Assembly: GCF_022664435.1 (NCBI RefSeq)
Contig: NZ_JAKREU010000001.1
Location: forward strand, 682,001 to 746,000
Length of the DNA stretch: 64,000 nucleotides
Source of the DNA: Sphingomonas panni
GTDB taxonomy: Bacteria; Pseudomonadota; Alphaproteobacteria; Sphingomonadales; Sphingomonadaceae
Reading direction: 5' to 3'
This document shows positions 60,390 through 64,000 of the stretch, piece after piece; positions within the stretch are counted from its first letter, which is position 1; every line of letters begins with the position of its first letter. The notes under the pieces are model-generated. The model made no database searches, was not told the DNA's origin, and saw nothing but the letters and a program-made list of their open reading frames with translations. The position numbers and the translations under genes were made by a program.

Positions 60390-60718
60390 TCCGGTTCACG
60401 CGAAGGCGCGAAGGCCGCGAAGAAGATAGATTTCGCGCAGAGACGCAGAGGGGGGGGCGGGACGGGCTGAACTTCCGACCGAGCGTCTACCGACAGCCGC
60501 GGGCGCAGCCGAGGATGGGGCCGCCACCATCTGCCACCATCGTCGCCCCGGACTTGATCCGGGGCCCAGCTTCTCCCTTCTTCCGCCGACCGGATTAAGA
60601 AGCGGGACCCCGGGTCAAGCCCGGGGTGACGTATGCGGGTGTGTTCTATTGTCTCCGCGCCTCTTCGTCTCCGCGCGAAATCTCCCTTCTTCGCGCCCTT
60701 CGCGCCTTCGCGTGAATC
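60390..60718. repeat. Composite inverted repeat (family B) with an embedded family A palindrome
   Basis: Outer arms GTTCACGCGAAGGCGCGAAG (near 60394) and CTTCGCGCCTTCGCGTGAAT (near 60698) and inner arms TTTCGCGCAGAGACGCAGAG (near 60432) and GTCTCCGCGCGAAATC (near 60672) are nested. A family A palindrome (60541-60631) is inside. No gene is present. It fills the gap between the MFS and prfC genes. Confidence 0.85.
60541..60631. repeat. Palindromic repeat element (family A)
   Basis: Arms CGTCGCCCCGGACTTGATCCGGGG (60541) and CCCCGGGTCAAGCCCGGGGTGACG (ending 60631) are inverted around a GC-poorer loop. Nested inside a family B composite. Confidence 0.8.
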
Positions 60719-62290
60719 CTAACGCTCCCGCGTCGCCGCGAAATTCACCTTCGAATAACGATCGGCAATATAGCCGACCTCCCACGCGCTCTTGGCAAGG
60801 AACACCGGGTTGCCATCCCGATCCTTCGCCATCGCGCTGCGATGCAGGTCGGTGAACGCCTTCAAATCCGCCGGATCGGCCGCCGACACCCAGCGCGCCG
60901 TTTCGAACGGGGCCATTTCCAGCCCCGCTGCGACCTTGTATTCCACCTCCAGCCGGCTCAGCAGCACTTCGAGCTGCAACTGCCCGACGACGCCGATGAC
61001 CCAGTTCGACCCGATGTCGGGGTAGAAGACCTGCGTCACCCCTTCCTCGGCCATGTCGTCCAGCGCCTTGCGCAACTGCTTGGTCTTGGTCGGGTCCTTC
61101 AGCACCACGCGGCGCAGGATTTCCGGCGCGAAGTTCGGCAGCCCGGTGAAGCGCACATCGGCCCGCTCGGACAGCGTATCGCCGACGCGCAGCGTGCCAT
61201 GGTTGGGAATGCCGATGATGTCGCCCGGATAGGCCTCGTCCGCCAGCTCGCGTTCGCGCGCGAAGAACAGGATCGGCGAATGGATCGCGATCGGCTTGCC
61301 ATGGCCGGTCGGGGTCAGCTTCATGCCGCGCTTGAACGTCCCCGAACACAGCCGCATGAACGCGATCCGGTCGCGGTGGTTGGGGTCCATGTTCGCCTGC
61401 ACCTTGAACACGAACCCGGTCACCCGGTCGTCGGTCGGATCGACCGGGGCCGGTTCGGCCGGTTGCGGGCGGGGCGGGGGGGCGTGGCGCGCGATCGCGT
61501 CGATCAGCGAATCGACCCCGAATTCCTTCAGCGCCGACCCGAAATAGACCGGGGTCAGGTCACCCGCGCGGTACGCCGCGCCGTCGAACGCGGCATAGCC
61601 GCCGGTTGCCAGCTCGGCCTCCTCGCGCAGCCGCTCGGCCCCCTCCGTCGACAGCACCTCGTCGATGCGCGCATCGTCCAGCCCGGTGAACTGCTCCACC
61701 TTGCCCTGGAAATCCTTCGTTCCCGCCTCCGGCTGCAACAGCCGGTTGTCGACCAGGTCGTAAATCCCCTCGAACTGCCCGCCCATGCCCGCCGGCCATG
61801 TCATCGGGCACACGTCGAGTTGCAGCATGTCGGCGACCTCGTCGAGCAGCGCGAACGGATCGCGCCCCTCGCGGTCGACCTTGTTGACGAAGGTGATGAT
61901 CGGCACGCTGCGCAGCCGGCACACTTCGAACAGCTTGCGGGTCTGCGGCTCGATCCCCTTGGCCGCGTCGATCACCATCACCGCCGAATCAACCGCGGTC
62001 AGCGTGCGGTACGTGTCTTCGCTGAAGTCCTCGTGGCCCGGCGTATCGAGCAGGTTGAAGGTCAGGCCGTTCCGCTCGAACGTCATCACCGACGAGGTGA
62101 CCGAAATCCCGCGCTGCTGCTCGATCTTCATCCAGTCCGACCGGGCGCGCCGCGCGGCACCGCGTGCCTTGACCTCACCCGCCAAGTGAATCGCACCGCC
62201 GAACAGCAGCAGCTTTTCGGTCAGCGTGGTCTTGCCGGCGTCGGGGTGGGAGATGATCGCAAAGGTGCGGCGATCGGAAATATGGTCCAT
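60719..62290 (-). CDS. prfC: Peptide chain release factor 3
   Basis: 523-aa translational GTPase that recycles RF1/RF2. G-motifs: RTFAIISHPDAGKTTLTEKLL (G1), DTPGHEDFSEDTYRTLTAVDSAVMVIDAA (G3), TFVNKVDREGRDP (G4), and the RF3-specific KIEQQRGISVTSSVMTF. Strong length and domain match to the bacterial family. The stop lies directly beside a family B repeat. ATG 62290 was chosen because MDHISDRRTFAIISHP is the family start. Confidence 0.96.
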   Translation of the reverse strand: MDHISDRRTFAIISHPDAGKTTLTEKLLLFGGAIHLAGEVKARGAARRARSDWMKIEQQRGISVTSSVMTFERNGLTFNLLDTPGHEDFSEDTYRTLTAVDSAVMVIDAAKGIEPQTRKLFEVCRLRSVPIITFVNKVDREGRDPFALLDEVADMLQLDVCPMTWPAGMGGQFEGIYDLVDNRLLQPEAGTKDFQGKVEQFTGLDDARIDEVLSTEGAERLREEAELATGGYAAFDGAAYRAGDLTPVYFGSALKEFGVDSLIDAIARHAPPPRPQPAEPAPVDPTDDRVTGFVFKVQANMDPNHRDRIAFMRLCSGTFKRGMKLTPTGHGKPIAIHSPILFFARERELADEAYPGDIIGIPNHGTLRVGDTLSERADVRFTGLPNFAPEILRRVVLKDPTKTKQLRKALDDMAEEGVTQVFYPDIGSNWVIGVVGQLQLEVLLSRLEVEYKVAAGLEMAPFETARWVSAADPADLKAFTDLHRSAMAKDRDGNPVFLAKSAWEVGYIADRYSKVNFAATRER

Positions 62291-62353
62291 CGCCGGCCTT
62301 TAGTGTGGGCCGGGGGAGGCGGCAAGATTCGGGTGCGTTCGGCGGGGAAGAAG

Positions 62354-62604
62354 GTGGGTTCACGCGAAGGCGCGAAGGCGCGGAGAGAAGAAGGGGAGTG
62401 GTTCGCGCAGAGACGCGGAGGCGCGGAGAGGTTGCGTTTGCAGAAACCGGGTGCGTACGGCAGACAACTGCGTTCGCTGCAACGGGCAGTAAAGCCGCTA
62501 TCGCGGCGGAACCTCGCCGCGAACGCAACCCCTCCGCGCCTCCGCGTCTCTGCGCGAAATCTACCCTGACTTCGTCGCGTCTCCGCGCCTTCGCGTGAAA
62601 ATCA
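62354..62604. repeat. Composite inverted repeat (family B)
   Basis: Outer arms GTTCACGCGAAGGCGCGAAG (near 62354) and CCGCGCCTTCGCGTGAAAAT (near 62586), inner arms GTTCGCGCAGAGACGCGGAG (near 62402) and CCTCCGCGTCTCTGCGCGAA (near 62538). The core (62429-62520) has no ORF but contains a palindrome CGCTATCGCGGCG. It fills the 311-bp gap between prfC and the epimerase gene. Confidence 0.85.
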
Positions 62605-63471
62605 ACCTTCCAACGTCACCGACATAGCCGCCCGATGCGACTGTCCCGGCGCGACCCGATTGATCCCCGGCTTGTCGAAGATGTCCCCAGCAAACCCTTC
62701 CGGGTCCGCGATCCCGTCCCAAGGCTCGATACAAACGAACGCAGCACCCGGCTTCGTCCAGATGCCAAGCTTCGGCATCCCCGGAAAATCGACCCGCAAC
62801 TGCGGCCCGTCCTGCGCCCCATACCGCACCCAAGTGCTGGTAACCGGGTCATAAACCAGCGCATCATCCGCAAACAGTTCGTCGGTCAGCGGCAACACCC
62901 GGTCGACTGCCGGATCGGGCCGGCGTTCCGGTGCGATCGTCCCATTGGCCGCAATCGCCGCGATCGTGCCAACTTCCGCGTCCGAAAACACCATCCGGTG
63001 CGCCGCGCGGGACCGCCCATAGGGCAGCGGCCAGGCAAAGGCCGGATGAAACCCGATGCTCGCCGGCAGGTCGCGCTCCCCGCTATTGGTCACCGTCACC
63101 TCGCTGTGCAGCGTCGCCCCGTCCAGCCGATGTTCCACGTGGAGCATGAACGCGAACGGGTACACCTTCCGCGTTTCCGCATCGTCGACCAGCTCGAACC
63201 GCACCGACGTATCGGTTTGCGCAACCTTCGCGAACATCCGCCGCCGCGCAAAGCCATGCTTGGCAAGGTGGTAGACTTCGCCATCGACATGATAGCGATC
63301 GTCCTGCACCGCGCCGATGATCGGGAACAGGATCGGCGCATGGCCGGTCCAGAACGCCGGATCGGCATTCGTCATCAGCTCGCGGCCGTCTGCATCCTTG
63401 ATCGACTGCAGCTCTGCGCCCAGCGGTTCGACCGCGACGGTCAGCGTGCCGTTGGTGAGCGTCACGGTCAT
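62602..63471 (-). CDS. Aldose 1-epimerase family protein
   Basis: 289-aa galactose-mutarotase-fold protein of the LacX/YihR type. Conserved parts: NGTLTVAVEPLGAELQSIKDADGRELMTNADPAFWTGHAPILFPIIGAV, KHGFARRRMF, NSGERDLPASIGFHPAFAWPLP and CIEPWDGIADPEGF. It interconverts sugar anomers or acts on phospho-sugars. Its ATG overlaps the pheT stop (ATGA). A parS-like site (63131-63146) is inside the gene. The C-terminus ends at the repeat border. Confidence 0.9.
   Translation of the reverse strand: MTVTLTNGTLTVAVEPLGAELQSIKDADGRELMTNADPAFWTGHAPILFPIIGAVQDDRYHVDGEVYHLAKHGFARRRMFAKVAQTDTSVRFELVDDAETRKVYPFAFMLHVEHRLDGATLHSEVTVTNSGERDLPASIGFHPAFAWPLPYGRSRAAHRMVFSDAEVGTIAAIAANGTIAPERRPDPAVDRVLPLTDELFADDALVYDPVTSTWVRYGAQDGPQLRVDFPGMPKLGIWTKPGAAFVCIEPWDGIADPEGFAGDIFDKPGINRVAPGQSHRAAMSVTLEG
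63131..63146. other. parS-like site 6 (degenerate)
   Basis: TGTTCCACGTGGAGCA has one internal mismatch to the consensus. In the aldose epimerase gene, 29 kb from parB and about 21 kb from the predicted origin; the weakest and most distant of the set. Confidence 0.5.
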
Positions 63472-64000
63472 GCGCGCAGGCTCCCGCCCACCTTCTTCGC
63501 CGCCGCGACGATCTTGTCCGAAATCGCCTTCAGCTCGACATCGGTGAAGCTCTTGGCCCCCGGCTGCAGCGTGACCTCGATCGCCAGGCTCTTGTGCCCC
63601 GGCTCGACGCCCTGTCCGGCAAAGACGTCGAACAGCCGGGCGTCGACGATCGCCGCCTTGTCCGCGCCGCGCACCGCGCGCACCAGCTGGTCGCCGGTCA
63701 CGTCCTCGGCCACCAGGAACGCGAAGTCGCGCGTCACCGCCTGCAACGCCGGCGGCGCATAGGCCGCGCGCATGAAGCCGCTCCCCCGCTTGGCCGGCAG
63801 CGCGTCGAGATAGATCTCCGCCGCGACCACGCCGCCGCCCAGGTCGAACGCCTTGGCAGTGGACGGGTGCAGCACGCCGAAGCTCGCCAGCACCGTCTTC
63901 GGCCCCAGCCGCAGCGTCGCCGACTGCCCCGGATGGAACACGTCGCCAGCACCGTCCATGACCTGCAGATTGCCGACCGGCGCACCTGCCGCCTCCAGCA
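63468..64000 (-). CDS. pheT: Phenylalanyl-tRNA synthetase beta chain, C-terminal part
   Basis: The last 177 codons of pheT; the gene runs off the right edge. The C-terminal FDX-ACB domain is clear: PPALQAVTRDFAFLVAEDVTGDQLVRAVRGADKAAIVDARLFDVFAGQGVEPGHKSLAIEVTLQPGAKSFTDVELKAISDKIVAAAKKVGGSLRA. Upstream VFHPGQSATLRLGPKTVLASFGVLHP comes from the B8-like domain. It charges tRNA-Phe with the PheS subunit. The stop overlaps the epimerase start. Confidence 0.93.
   Translation of the reverse strand, partial: LEAAGAPVGNLQVMDGAGDVFHPGQSATLRLGPKTVLASFGVLHPSTAKAFDLGGGVVAAEIYLDALPAKRGSGFMRAAYAPPALQAVTRDFAFLVAEDVTGDQLVRAVRGADKAAIVDARLFDVFAGQGVEPGHKSLAIEVTLQPGAKSFTDVELKAISDKIVAAAKKVGGSLRA

Noticed and set aside
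1..64000. CRISPR array, prophage, integrase, insertion sequence or tRNA gene
   Set aside because: No regularly spaced direct repeats, phage or transposase genes, or clear cloverleaf sequences were seen.

Overview
The window is about 64 kb of GC-rich DNA from an alphaproteobacterium of the order Sphingomonadales, probably Sphingomonas or a close relative. The evidence is the gene order parB-parA-rsmG-mnmG-mnmE-(DUF6489)-rho-hemJ-hemE | ppsR-maf-aroE-coaE-dnaQ, lineage-typical small families (DUF6489, DUF4169, DUF1491, MmcB, COQ9, CarD), three TonB-dependent receptors, and the short palindromic repeats common in sphingomonads. No rRNA, tRNA, CRISPR array, prophage or insertion sequence was seen. 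Nearly all of it reads as native chromosome.

The window appears to contain the chromosomal replication origin and the ParABS centromere. The hemE-ppsR intergenic region (41910-42218) carries DnaA boxes and an AT-rich patch, and genes diverge from it: mostly minus strand on the left, plus strand on the right. Seven perfect TTATCCACA boxes, all in one orientation, lie between 38.0 and 45.1 kb. Five or six parS-like palindromes (core CCACGTGG or CCACGTGA) lie between 26 and 63 kb, with parA and parB in the middle. In Caulobacter the origin also lies beside hemE.

Layout. 1-7.4 kb: end of an oxidoreductase-like gene, a class A penicillin-binding protein, a minus-strand operon SCO1-YcgN-metallopeptidase coupled by GTGA overlaps, an ankyrin protein, and a coupled peroxiredoxin-desaturase-PhnD-like operon. 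7.4-14.2 kb: a TonB receptor with a periplasmic thioredoxin and a small secreted protein, divergent from a second TonB receptor. 14.3-25.9 kb: ssb, feoAB, COQ9, glutaredoxin, aromatic aminotransferase, a secreted M48 protease operon, a drug/metabolite transporter, an Old Yellow Enzyme, a GIN-domain protein and CarD. 26-32.7 kb: ferredoxin, S4 protein, SUV3-like helicase, M23 peptidase, HerA-like ATPase. 32.7-45.9 kb: the origin/partition core with tRNA-modification, haem and shikimate/CoA genes. 45.9-49.1 kb: hibernation factor, PtsN, thioesterase, cell-wall hydrolase and the SOS-type mmcB. 49.2-53.3 kb: a four-gene operon with an NfrB-like membrane glycosyltransferase, a predicted outer-membrane barrel, a TauE/SafE exporter and a TIGR02186 protein. 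53.5-64 kb: RcnB-like protein, BamE, cytochrome bc1 chaperone, YceD, a TetR/TonB receptor/MFS uptake group, release factor 3, an aldose epimerase and the end of pheT.

Points of interest: hemE has no ATG, GTG or TTG start and seems to begin at CTG; a palindromic repeat is inserted in frame in a metallopeptidase gene; a DnaA box sits in the loop of a 36-bp-arm palindrome; nested inverted-repeat composites fill the gaps at 55.9-62.6 kb and supply the last codons of a TetR regulator; and a compact NfrB/barrel pair may export a surface glycan. Start codons were chosen from overlaps, ribosome-binding sites and family length. No database search was possible, so family assignments rest on recognised motifs and remembered family sequences.
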